Notes: generated by a model from the sequence alone, not told the origin. Positions 1 through 5,583 are shown, counted from the stretch's first letter. The stretch: 7,233 bases of DNA from Patescibacteria group bacterium (GCA_030917245.1 JAUPVA010000069.1:1-7233); one strand, 5' to 3'. Made by a program: numbers and translations.

Positions 1-73
1 CGGCGTAGCTCAGTGGTAGAGCGGGTCGCTGTTAACGATTAGGTCGCTGGTTCGAGCCCAGCCGCCGGAGCCA
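1..73 (+). tRNA. tRNA-Asn (anticodon GTT), 5' end cut by the window edge
   Basis: Cloverleaf read by eye. The anticodon loop CTGTTAA (29-35) carries GTT at 31-33. The anticodon stem GGTCG/CGATT pairs, including two G-T pairs. The T arm is GCTGG-TTCGAGC-CCAGC. The 3' half of the acceptor stem, CGCCGGA, is followed by G73 and an encoded CCA (71-73). The 5' half starts at CGGCG, so the first two acceptor bases (expected TC) lie just outside the window. D-arm bases AGCTCAGTGGTAGAGC are canonical. It ends in GAGCCA, the string that recurs at the end of each 41-base intergenic repeat further on. Confidence 0.95.
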
Positions 74-86
74 AGCAGGACAAGAC

Positions 87-121
87 AAAGTCAGAACTGT
101 GAAAATGGTTCTGACTTTTTG
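87..121 (+). terminator. Intrinsic terminator behind tRNA-Asn
   Basis: The arm 87-97 (AAAGTCAGAAC) pairs perfectly with 108-118 (GTTCTGACTTT) around a 10-base loop, and the 3' arm runs into a five-T tract. It sits 14 bases after the tRNA CCA and probably ends the tRNA transcript. It may also help stop the convergent HEAT-protein gene, whose stop codon is at 154. Bases 108-127 are identical to 2579-2598, so this module is duplicated in the window. Confidence 0.8.
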
Positions 122-153
122 TATACCCATAGTAGAAATGAAACCATAGAGGA

Positions 154-723
154 TTAGGTATTTAGCCTATTGAGCAACCTTACGGCTTTCGATGATACCG
201 ATTTTCTGTTATCCTTTTTCATTTTATTCAATCTTGGCACTAACCATGCTTTTAGCCTTGAATCATTTGCTGCGAAATCAGTAAATGTATCAGCGGTCGT
301 ATTCTGTACAATCCAGTCGCTCTCTGTCTCTAGATTATGTTTAAGCAGCTCAATAGCCTCATTGCGTTGTTTCTCTGTGATTTTGGTTCTTAATTCCTGG
401 ACTATCTGAGCAATAGACCATTTAGCTGAAGGCTGATCAAGATTCCAGCCAATATCATTAATAAGCCAATCAAACCTTTCAAGTAGCCATTCTGGTTTTG
501 GCTGTGTGTTCGCCGATAATGAATCACGATGGAGACCGCAAATTCGTTTAAGAGCACTGCTTACACGTAAGCGAACAACCTCATCGTCTGAGCTATAAGT
601 ACGACAAAGCTCATTAAATAGTTGTCTTGAGCTGTCCTGCAGTACGTCTTCAGCAACAGAGACCGTTTCACCAAGCGAATTGGGATGTCCTCCAGTAAGC
701 CTTTCTTCAATGGTTTTCTTCAT
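154..723 (-). CDS. HEAT-like repeat protein, unknown function
   Basis: Encodes 189 residues starting MKKTIEERL. It is all-helical in character, with repeated amphipathic helix pairs such as the stretches around EVVRLRVSSALKRI, NEAIELLKHNLE and SSKAVRLLNRLN, a pattern typical of HEAT/ARM solenoids that bind protein or nucleic acid. No catalytic motif, signal peptide or membrane segment is visible. A longer frame opens at 759, but the start at 723 is preferred because a perfect TATAAT on the minus strand (731-736) lies only 7 bases upstream, which would make the longer start untranscribed. The mRNA would be essentially leaderless, as for most genes here. It runs convergent to the tRNA and divergent from the oxidoreductase gene. 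The HEAT call is from pattern only; partner and role are unknown. Confidence 0.75.
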   Translation of the reverse strand: MKKTIEERLTGGHPNSLGETVSVAEDVLQDSSRQLFNELCRTYSSDDEVVRLRVSSALKRICGLHRDSLSANTQPKPEWLLERFDWLINDIGWNLDQPSAKWSIAQIVQELRTKITEKQRNEAIELLKHNLETESDWIVQNTTADTFTDFAANDSRLKAWLVPRLNKMKKDNRKSVSSKAVRLLNRLNT

Positions 724-730
724 ACAACGT

Positions 731-736
731 ATTATA
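731..736 (-). promoter_or_regulatory. -10 box of the HEAT-protein gene
   Basis: The minus strand reads TATAAT, then 7 bases, then ATG at 723. Initiation 6-7 bases after the box would fall at or next to the start codon, giving a leaderless transcript. There is no TG extension and no convincing -35. Confidence 0.6.
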
Positions 737-790
737 CTTAATGCCAGAAGCGGAAGCATCTTTAGAACGATTATATTTTAAAACAATCCT

Positions 791-831
791 GCTTAATTGT
801 AGTTATGACTTCCTCTACTGTTGTGAGCCAA
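791..831. repeat. 41-base intergenic repeat, copy A
   Basis: Copy A aligns without gaps to copies B (2505-2545) and C (3096-3136). It differs from B at nine positions and shares ACTTCCTCTA and the terminal GAGCCAA. It lies between the divergent HEAT-protein and oxidoreductase genes. Read on the minus strand, it stays open and would encode a peptide containing WLTTVEEVITTIKQD. Confidence 0.75.
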
Positions 832-844
832 GACAAGATATTTG

Positions 845-885
845 AGCAGAAGTCCAGTAAGCATTCACGCTACTGGACCTCTGCT
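845..885 (+). other. Strong hairpin overlapping the oxidoreductase promoter
   Basis: AGCAGAAGTCCAGTA (845-859) pairs with TACTGGACCTCTGCT (871-885), 15 positions with one A/C mismatch, around an 11-base loop. No T tract follows. The last bases of the 3' arm are the TGCT of the extended -10 at 882-890. It may be a degenerate terminator that insulates the downstream promoter, or a protein-binding dyad. Confidence 0.6.
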
Positions 886-890
886 ATACT
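882..890 (+). promoter_or_regulatory. Extended -10 promoter, leaderless, for the oxidoreductase
   Basis: TGcTATACT is followed by six bases (cgattc) and then ATG at 897. The expected transcription start coincides with the start codon. The -35 match is weak (TTCACG at 864-869, short spacing), as is usual when an extended -10 is present. Confidence 0.75.
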
Positions 891-896
891 CGATTC

Positions 897-1847
897 ATGA
901 GAACGGTGAATATTGAAGAGTACGGTGAGCCAGAAGTTTTAAAGATTAAGAATATTCCAAAACCAACAATCCGAAGTGGTGACATCTTGGTCAGGATAAA
1001 GGCGACTGCAGTGACCGCCGCCGACTCACGAATCAGGGGTGCGAGATTTCCGAAGGGTTTTGGTTTTCTTGCTAAACTGGTTTTTGGAATTACCAAGCCG
1101 AGAATAAAAATACTAGGCAGTACTTACTCGGGTATTGTAGAGCAGGTTGGAAAAAACGTATCGCAGTTTCATGTTGGTGATGAAGTCTGCGGCATGACAG
1201 GTGTTCAAATGGGAACATACGCAGAGTATATTAGAATTTCAAAGTATAAAAGCATCGCCTTTAAGCCGAACGGTGTTTCTCACGAAGATGCTGCTGGCTT
1301 ATTGTTTGGCGGAACAGCGGCATTATATTTCGTCCGCGATAAGCTGGGTGTGAAAAAAGGTGAAACGGTTGTAATCAATGGTGCCTCGGGTGCTGTTGGT
1401 ACGAACGCTATACAACTTGCAAAGTATTATGGTGCCAAGGTCACAGGTGTAACAAGCAGTAAAAATTCCACATTGGTGGAGAGGTTAGGAGCAGAAGACA
1501 TAATAGATTACGCTAAGCAGGATCTTGTGAGTGCGGGCAAGAAATTTGACGTTGTTTTAGATACAGTCGGCAATATTTCGCCTCAGGCAGCGAAAACGTT
1601 ACTTACCAAGAAGGGTCGAGCAGGGTTGATGGTCGGTACTTTGTGGGAAGGGATGGTGGCTCGTGGTCAAGTCATGACGGGGACTGCAACTGAAAAGAAA
1701 GAAGATATTGAATTTTTACTAGAGCTGACCGAACAAGGCAAAATCAAAGTAGTCATTGATAAAATATATGAACTTGATGATATCGTGGCTGCGCACCGCT
1801 ATACTGATAGCGGTAGCAAAGTTGGCAACGTGATAGTTCGAATGTAG
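897..1847 (+). CDS. MDR-family NAD(P)-dependent quinone oxidoreductase-like / zinc-free alcohol dehydrogenase
   Basis: Encodes 316 residues, the normal length for zinc-independent medium-chain dehydrogenase/reductases of the quinone oxidoreductase type. The N-terminal GroES-like substrate domain (about 1-120) contains YSGIVEQVG (77-85) and a GDEV turn. The Rossmann fold holds the dinucleotide motif NGASGAVGT (161-169), with AIQLAKYYGAKVTGV completing the beta-alpha-beta. The cluster of Cys ligands for a structural zinc is absent, so a zinc-free NADPH-dependent reductase acting on a quinone or enal is likely; the exact substrate cannot be read. The ATG at 897 is chosen because the extended -10 at 882-890 lies six bases before it and no ribosome binding site is present. 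It is cytosolic and transcribed alone; the next gene has its own hairpin and promoter. Confidence 0.9.
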   Translation: MRTVNIEEYGEPEVLKIKNIPKPTIRSGDILVRIKATAVTAADSRIRGARFPKGFGFLAKLVFGITKPRIKILGSTYSGIVEQVGKNVSQFHVGDEVCGMTGVQMGTYAEYIRISKYKSIAFKPNGVSHEDAAGLLFGGTAALYFVRDKLGVKKGETVVINGASGAVGTNAIQLAKYYGAKVTGVTSSKNSTLVERLGAEDIIDYAKQDLVSAGKKFDVVLDTVGNISPQAAKTLLTKKGRAGLMVGTLWEGMVARGQVMTGTATEKKEDIEFLLELTEQGKIKVVIDKIYELDDIVAAHRYTDSGSKVGNVIVRM

Positions 1848-1885
1848 TCGTCTCGGTTCAGTTCAAGACCGTAGTGGTGAGCCAA
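1845..1885. repeat. Degenerate relative of the 41-base repeat, copy D
   Basis: It occupies the same relative position as copies A-C, downstream of a gene and just before a hairpin plus promoter. It ends in GTGGTGAGCCAA and keeps CGGTT in register with copy B, but overall similarity is low. Its last 27 bases also resemble a tRNA 3' end (GTTCAAG-ACC...GAGCCA; 14 of 27 identical to the tRNA-Asn here). It overlaps the oxidoreductase stop codon. It could be a decayed repeat or a tRNA 3' remnant. Confidence 0.4.
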
Positions 1886-1921
1886 GCAGAAGCACTTTCC
1901 AAAAGGAAGGTGTTTTTGCTT
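1884..1921 (+). terminator. Terminator after the oxidoreductase, fused to the next promoter
   Basis: A 17-pair hairpin with no mismatches (three G-T pairs): 1884-1900 pairs with 1905-1921 around an AAAA loop. The 3' arm contains a TTTTT run. Its end (TGCTT) is also the start of the extended -10 at 1917-1925, so terminator and promoter share bases. Confidence 0.75.
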
Positions 1922-1925
1922 TACT
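1917..1925 (+). promoter_or_regulatory. Extended -10 promoter, leaderless, for the Ham1-like gene
   Basis: TGcTTTACT, then six bases (gagagt), then ATG at 1932: the same geometry as the promoters at 882, 2624, 6813 and the minus-strand one at 6638-6646. The TGCTT lies inside the 3' arm of the preceding terminator hairpin. Confidence 0.7.
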
Positions 1926-1931
1926 GAGAGT

Positions 1932-2486
1932 ATGTCAAAATTACCCACTTTCATTACCGGCAATCAAAGCAAGGCCGATTATCTATCTCGTCAGCTTGGT
2001 ATTCAACTTGAACATCGAAAAGTTGAACTCGACGAAATTCAATCGACTGATCTTCATAATATTGTCGAACACAAGCTTAGGCAGGCTTATGATGTTTGCG
2101 GCACACCCGTGCTTGTTGAGGATGTGAGCCTTATATTCAATGCGTTAGGTGAACTTCCCGGGCCTTATATTAAATGGTTCGTTGAGAAGGCTGGTAACGA
2201 AGCATGCTGTCGTATACTGGATGGTTTCGAAGATCGCTCAGCTGTTATTAAATGTACGTTCGGCTATTTTGACGGTGAGATTATGGAATTTTTTGATAGC
2301 GAGTTGCCCGGAACTATAGCAAAGTACCCAGTGGGTGAAAATGGATTTGGTTTTGACCAATTCTTTATCAACGAGGGTTATACGATTACTCGAGCTGAGA
2401 TGACACAAGAAGAGAATGAACTAACGTACGCCACTAAAATGAAACCGTTTGCGAAGGTTCGTGATTATCTTGCTAATTTAGAATAG
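1932..2486 (+). CDS. Ham1/RdgB-like non-canonical purine NTP pyrophosphatase
   Basis: Encodes 184 residues, close to the usual family length of about 190-200. Family marks in order: the substrate loop FITGNQSKADYL (7-18; family TGNxxK), VEDVSLIFNALGELPGPYIKWF (62-83; family (E/A)DDSGLxVxALxGxPGxYSxR, with E63-D64 in the metal/catalytic position) and GENGFGFDQFF (135-145; family GxxGFGYDPxF), then TRAEM (153-157). The enzyme would hydrolyse dITP/XTP-type nucleotides to the monophosphate plus PPi, cleaning the nucleotide pool. The changes ADDSGL to VEDVSL and SAR to KWF place it in a divergent branch, so substrate choice is uncertain. It has its own leaderless promoter and a hairpin on each side, so it is monocistronic. 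Confidence 0.85.
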   Translation: MSKLPTFITGNQSKADYLSRQLGIQLEHRKVELDEIQSTDLHNIVEHKLRQAYDVCGTPVLVEDVSLIFNALGELPGPYIKWFVEKAGNEACCRILDGFEDRSAVIKCTFGYFDGEIMEFFDSELPGTIAKYPVGENGFGFDQFFINEGYTITRAEMTQEENELTYATKMKPFAKVRDYLANLE

Positions 2487-2504
2487 CCATATCATATAGA
2501 TCTT

Positions 2505-2545
2505 GCTTCACTGCGGTTATAACTTCCTCTATCGTGTTGAGCCAA
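2505..2545. repeat. 41-base intergenic repeat, copy B
   Basis: It starts 18 bases after the Ham1-like stop codon and is identical to copy C except at one position (A/T in TTAtAAC). It ends in GTGTTGAGCCAA. The sequence after it (2546-2598) resembles the sequence after tRNA-Asn (75-127), including a 20-base identity. On the minus strand it encodes LNTIEEVITAVKQD in an open frame. Confidence 0.85.
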
Positions 2546-2558
2546 TCCAGACCAGACT

Positions 2559-2591
2559 AAGTCAAAACTGCTAATTCAGTTCTGACTTTTT
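2559..2591 (+). terminator. Terminator after the Ham1-like gene
   Basis: AGTCAAAACTG (2560-2570) pairs with CAGTTCTGACT (2577-2587) with one A/C mismatch around a six-base loop, and the 3' arm is followed by a T tract. The 3' arm through 2598 is identical to the tRNA-Asn terminator region, so the two arose by duplication. Confidence 0.75.
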
Positions 2592-2623
2592 GTATACCTA
2601 GAGTGGAGTCGGAAACATTCATT

Positions 2624-2632
2624 TGCTATCAT
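2624..2632 (+). promoter_or_regulatory. Extended -10 promoter, leaderless, for the NUDIX gene
   Basis: TGcTATCAT, then six bases (taccct), then GTG at 2639. The geometry matches the other leaderless genes exactly and decides the start codon in favour of 2639 over the upstream in-frame GTG at 2603. Confidence 0.75.
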
Positions 2633-2638
2633 TACCCT

Positions 2639-3073
2639 GTGATTGATGAAGAACTGATTAGACAAAAAGCAAAAGAAGAAGAGGTAACACATTTTGCTAC
2701 TGGTATAGCAGTATTCCAAGATGGAAGGCTGCTTGTAGTACGCCGAGTAGCATATGACGACTTTTTAGCCGGCGAGTGGGAATTGCCTGGCGGCGGTGTG
2801 GATGCGGGAGAAACAATAGAACAGGGTGCTGTGCGAGAACTTAAAGAAGAAACTAATTTGGACGTTGAGAAAATAATTGGCACTTTTGAAGGATTCGACT
2901 ACTCAACGCCCAATAAGCCTAAGGTGCGTCAGATCAATCTTAAAGTAAGTGTTAAGCCTAGCGACATTATCTTAACGGAACACGACATGTGTAGGTGGAT
3001 CACAGTCAGTGAAGTCATCGAGCTGAAAACGAATGATGTAATGCATGATTGCCTCATAAATGCATTCAAGTAA
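2639..3073 (+). CDS. NUDIX hydrolase
   Basis: Encodes 144 residues from GTG. The Nudix box spans about 52-74: G52, five residues, E58, seven residues, REL (66-68), K, EE (70-71), T, N73, L74. The glycine of the consensus GX5EX7REUXEEXGU is replaced by Asn at 73; the Mg-binding glutamates are intact. The strand [18 protein letters not shown] (19-36) before the box and WELPGGGVD (47-55) are typical. It would hydrolyse a nucleoside diphosphate linked to another moiety (NTP, ADP-sugar or similar); the substrate is not deducible. An upstream GTG at 2603 would add 12 residues but lies upstream of the promoter that fits this genome's pattern. It is monocistronic, bounded by repeat copies B and C. 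Confidence 0.9.
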   Translation: MIDEELIRQKAKEEEVTHFATGIAVFQDGRLLVVRRVAYDDFLAGEWELPGGGVDAGETIEQGAVRELKEETNLDVEKIIGTFEGFDYSTPNKPKVRQINLKVSVKPSDIILTEHDMCRWITVSEVIELKTNDVMHDCLINAFK

Positions 3074-3075
3074 AC

Positions 3076-3162
3076 CTATATAACCGAGCAACCTAGCTTC
3101 ACTGCGGTTATTACTTCCTCTATCGTGTTGAGCCAATTTACATTTTTACTACACGAAGCCAT
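3076..3162 (-). CDS. Possible 28-residue ORF formed by repeat copy C (hypothetical)
   Basis: On the minus strand ATG at 3162 opens 28 codons ending in TAG at 3076, three bases from the NUDIX stop. The peptide contains NWLNTIEEVITAVK, encoded by the 41-base repeat. The same frame stays open through copies A (WLTTVEEVITTIKQD) and B (LNTIEEVITAVKQD), with differences mainly at third or conservative positions. A minus-strand promoter candidate lies at 3239-3266. No clear ribosome site precedes the ATG, and the frame is open further upstream to a stop without another ATG. It could be a true small gene, the tail of a decayed gene family, or chance. Confidence 0.25.
   Translation of the reverse strand: MASCSKNVNWLNTIEEVITAVKLGCSVI
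3096..3136. repeat. 41-base intergenic repeat, copy C
   Basis: It begins 22 bases after the NUDIX stop codon. It is 40 of 41 identical to copy B and more distant from copy A. It ends in GTGTTGAGCCAA and is followed by a small hairpin at 3156-3177, in keeping with the repeat-then-hairpin order at the other copies. Confidence 0.85.
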
Positions 3163-3177
3163 GGTATTGAATGGCTT
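3156..3177 (+). terminator. Small hairpin after repeat C, possible NUDIX terminator
   Basis: AAGCCAT (3156-3162) pairs perfectly with ATGGCTT (3171-3177) around an eight-base loop. The following ATTGTATT is only weakly T-rich, so termination is uncertain. The position after a GAGCCAA repeat matches the other terminators. Confidence 0.4.
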
Positions 3178-3238
3178 ATTGTATTCCCACCTCAGATACT
3201 CCTAATGAGCAATAGATTCAAGTTTAATAATTCAAAGT

Positions 3239-3266
3239 ATAGTATCATTCCGCTTAAGAAAATCTA
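3239..3266 (-). promoter_or_regulatory. Minus-strand promoter candidate, mirror of the RiPP promoter
   Basis: The minus strand reads TAGATT, 16 bases, then TACTAT, with TGA just before the -10. The opposite promoter has TTGATT, 16 bases, and the same TGaTACTATAC. Transcription would run toward repeat C and the NUDIX 3' end. No clear gene follows except the possible 28-residue ORF. Confidence 0.35.
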
Positions 3267-3283
3267 CTTTATAATAAGTCAAA

Positions 3284-3311
3284 TTGATTTTTTAGTAATA
3301 CCTGATACTAT
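3284..3311 (+). promoter_or_regulatory. Probable promoter of the RiPP operon
   Basis: TTGATT (3284-3289), a 16-base spacer, and the extended -10 TGaTACTAT (3303-3311). The start would be near 3318, leaving a leader of about 140 bases before the GTG at 3457. This contrasts with the leaderless neighbours. The -10 region lies in an 11-base inverted repeat with 3237-3247. Confidence 0.55.
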
Positions 3312-3443
3312 ACATCGTAAGGGCGAGAACAGTGGTGAGCAAAGACGGTCTTACCGTCGGAACTGACTGCTGAGAAAGACTGTAGGTGCAACTTACGGAA
3401 ATTGCTTGTCCTGTTCGTTAACATCGTTGTGCTATCAATACGA

Positions 3444-3451
3444 AAGAGGAG
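3444..3451 (+). promoter_or_regulatory. Shine-Dalgarno site that sets the GTG start
   Basis: AAGAGGAG, five bases before GTG at 3457. No upstream in-frame start in this frame (for example TTG at 3406) has a comparable site, so translation is assigned to 3457. Confidence 0.75.
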
Positions 3452-3456
3452 CAGAC

Positions 3457-5583
3457 GTGCTGAATAAGCCGCTCTTGGTAGCGCCAGCGATTTCGAAGGA
3501 TGACAGGATCAAGTTCATTCTCCCGAATCAAGAAATTTCGCTGGACCACGAGACGACGTTGAAGGCCTGGTCCATCTTGGAATTGTGTAACGGTATCAAC
3601 ACCGTCGACATGATCACCGAGGCGCTCCAAGACATCGACAAAGGATTCATCGTTGGGTTTTTGAACGATTTGAATTCCCTCAGGGTTGTGATCGACAGCA
3701 GGGAGGTGTACAAGCACTTCCACGCCATCAGCAGCAACCCGATGGTCTACCTATCCGACATCACCGACGAAGAGATCGTCGCTCACACACGGTCACCGAG
3801 GATGCCCACCCGAGAAGGTGAGGTGTTCAAGGTGCTGCCGGCTGAAAGGTCTGAACTGATCCGCCTGCAAGCCAGGCGCGCAAGCTGCCGGAACTTCTCC
3901 TCGGAGAGGCTCTGGCTCGATGACCTCGGTGGTCTGCTGGACATCGGATACTCGTTCAGTCGGCACGCCGTGCCGTCCGCGGGCGGGCTTTACCCGATGA
4001 AGATCTTCGCGATCGTTCTGGAACAGCAGGTGGACTTTCCGGCGGGATACTACGAGTACGATAACGAAAGTGATCGGCTCGTCCTGTTCAACGAAAGTCC
4101 CGACGTCCAACGGATCATCTACGCTTTTAACGAGGTGGAGATGCCGTACGGTGCCCAGGTGGTACTCGTGATCGCTGCCGATGCGAATCGACAGCCTCGC
4201 AAGTATTCCAACCGGGGTTACCGGTTCATGGCGATCGAGGCCGGCCACATCGCGCAGAACCTCTCACTCGGTGCAGTCGAGCTGGGACTCGCTACTTGTG
4301 AACTCGGTAGCATGCTAGACAATGTGATCACCGACGAACTCGAGCTGACCGATTGCTTGCCATTCCTGGCGGTAGCTGTCGGTAAGAAGTCGTCGGAGGA
4401 AAAGGTCACTGTCTCGCAGGTCCTGGCCCGGTTCATCGACGAGATGGAGGGCGAGACCAAGCCCGTGCAGCGCTCGTGGCTGATTGACGACTCAATGTCG
4501 AGTAACTACGACAAGTCGTATTTCCAGTTCCTGGCGCTGACGCAAAACGGCCAGATAACGAGCGGCATTTCGACCTCATGGGCCGATGCCAAGCTGAAGG
4601 CAATCGCAGAAGGGTATGAGCGTCAGCGCGCGGCAAGTACGCGCTATGACATTCGTGCTCCTGCCTGCAATCTCCCTGAGGCCTGGCTCGATCCGCGAGT
4701 CGTCGCGCCTTTGACCGCCGAGCAATACGACACGCTTCCATACCTGCAGAAATTCGATGAGAATTCGGAGATCGAGTGGGTAAGAGGTGAGAGCTACGAT
4801 GGTCGAGCGGTCTACGTACCGATCGACCTCGTGTTCTATCCTCTCCGAGACATCGGAAGGAAGCTGGTCGTTGATACTTGCTCCTCCGGGTTCGCCGCGT
4901 ACACGGATTATGAAGAAGCCGTGAACCGGGGAATCCTGGAGCTGGTCGAGCGCGACAGCTTGATGCGAAGCTGGTACGAGAAGAAGAGTCCGCGCAAGTT
5001 GGACTTCGAAATTCTGCCAGTTCATCTGCAGAACAGAGTGCGGTACTGGAAACAGCTGGGTCGAGAAGTTTTTGTTCTCGACCTGAGTCAGCGAGGTGTG
5101 ACCATCATCGAGGTGGTGATCACATCCGACGACTATCCTTGCTTTGTCAGCGGCGCGTCGAGTACGCTGGGTCGATTCGAAGAAGTGGCCATCAAGGCTT
5201 TTCATGAGGCTGAGTCTCGTTTGATCTACGGGTTGAACGAACCGAGCGTGCGAACGCTCGAGCCTCATGAAGTCCACAGTGTCTTGGACCACGAACTGCT
5301 TTATGCTCAGTCGAAGCGATTCCACGAGTATGTGCAGTTCCTGTTCGACGGCGAAACGTCGAGCGTCCTACCCCTTGCGACTACGACCCTGCCTGAACTG
5401 AAGGCGGAGCTGGAAATCGTGACGGTGGATGTGTCTGAAGAACACTCCTCGTTGAGAGTAGTAAAGGTTCTGAGCACGGAGATGATTCCTATCAGCTTCG
5501 GGCACGGTACTGGCCACTATTCTCACCACTCCCTGACTTGTGCGGTGAACGGCCTCGAGGCCATCCCGCACTACTTTGCTTAA
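3457..5583 (+). CDS. Azole-peptide synthetase: RRE-like domain + SagB-type dehydrogenase + YcaO cyclodehydratase fusion
   Basis: Encodes 708 residues from GTG. Region 1, about 15-95, resembles PqqD/RRE winged-helix leader-binding domains (ILELCNGINTVDMITEALQ, 40-58). Region 2, about 138-312, is a SagB/ThcOx nitroreductase-fold FMN dehydrogenase: RRASCRNF (140-147), PSAGGLYP (173-180), GYYEYD (197-202), RFMAIEAGHIAQNLSL (256-271), GLATCELG (277-284). Region 3, about 365-708, is YcaO: AIAEGYERQ (382-390), GFAAYTDYEEAVNRG then ILELVERD (493-500), and AFHEAESRL (581-589), matching the ATP/Mg-binding glutamates and arginines of the family. In TOMM pathways YcaO phosphorylates the amide while cyclising Cys/Ser/Thr and the dehydrogenase oxidises azolines to azoles. 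It is followed after 71 bases by a Gly/Cys-rich precursor, presumably in one operon. No separate E1-like partner is seen; the N-terminal domain may replace it. GC and codon choice are higher and unlike the flanks. The C-terminus IPHYFA lacks the Pro-rich tail common in azoline YcaOs. Confidence 0.9.
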   Translation: MLNKPLLVAPAISKDDRIKFILPNQEISLDHETTLKAWSILELCNGINTVDMITEALQDIDKGFIVGFLNDLNSLRVVIDSREVYKHFHAISSNPMVYLSDITDEEIVAHTRSPRMPTREGEVFKVLPAERSELIRLQARRASCRNFSSERLWLDDLGGLLDIGYSFSRHAVPSAGGLYPMKIFAIVLEQQVDFPAGYYEYDNESDRLVLFNESPDVQRIIYAFNEVEMPYGAQVVLVIAADANRQPRKYSNRGYRFMAIEAGHIAQNLSLGAVELGLATCELGSMLDNVITDELELTDCLPFLAVAVGKKSSEEKVTVSQVLARFIDEMEGETKPVQRSWLIDDSMSSNYDKSYFQFLALTQNGQITSGISTSWADAKLKAIAEGYERQRAASTRYDIRAPACNLPEAWLDPRVVAPLTAEQYDTLPYLQKFDENSEIEWVRGESYDGRAVYVPIDLVFYPLRDIGRKLVVDTCSSGFAAYTDYEEAVNRGILELVERDSLMRSWYEKKSPRKLDFEILPVHLQNRVRYWKQLGREVFVLDLSQRGVTIIEVVITSDDYPCFVSGASSTLGRFEEVAIKAFHEAESRLIYGLNEPSVRTLEPHEVHSVLDHELLYAQSKRFHEYVQFLFDGETSSVLPLATTTLPELKAELEIVTVDVSEEHSSLRVVKVLSTEMIPISFGHGTGHYSHHSLTCAVNGLEAIPHYFA

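Larger units (their letters stand above)
3137..3456. other. 320-base intergenic/leader region before the RiPP operon
   Basis: There is no convincing protein gene here beyond the possible minus-strand 28-codon ORF that overlaps its left edge. It holds, in order: the hairpin at 3156-3177, a minus-strand promoter candidate (3239-3266), a plus-strand promoter candidate (3284-3311) that mirrors it, a fragment resembling the repeat ends (GTGGTGAGCAAA, 3332-3343), a short perfect hairpin GACGGT-ctt-ACCGTC (3344-3358), and the Shine-Dalgarno site AAGAGGAG (3444-3451). The left part is strongly AT-rich; the right part, about 3320 on, is transcribed leader. Confidence 0.6.

Noticed and set aside
724..759. 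HEAT protein start at 759
   Set aside because: The TATAAT at 731-736 (-) would lie inside the coding region; the ATG at 723 fits the leaderless pattern.
2505..2545. Integron attC site, since GTTGAGC fits the GTTRRRY core
   Set aside because: No matching RYYYAAC partner core or paired L boxes were found upstream, and copies A and D and the tRNA end do not keep GTT. The cassette idea is kept without attC.
2603..2638. Upstream in-frame GTG start for the NUDIX gene, with TGTATACC just before it
   Set aside because: The TATACC belongs to the duplicated terminator module, also found behind the tRNA with no gene, and its spacing does not fit. The promoter TGcTATCAT with six bases before GTG 2639 matches the other leaderless genes exactly.
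791..3136. CRISPR array formed by the recurring 41-base repeat
   Set aside because: The copies are hundreds of bases apart with whole genes between them, and no cas genes are present.
3406..3456. Longer N-terminus for the synthetase starting near 3406
   Set aside because: It lacks a ribosome site and adds an atypical Cys/Ser/Tyr-rich stretch, while AAGAGGAG lies five bases before GTG 3457.
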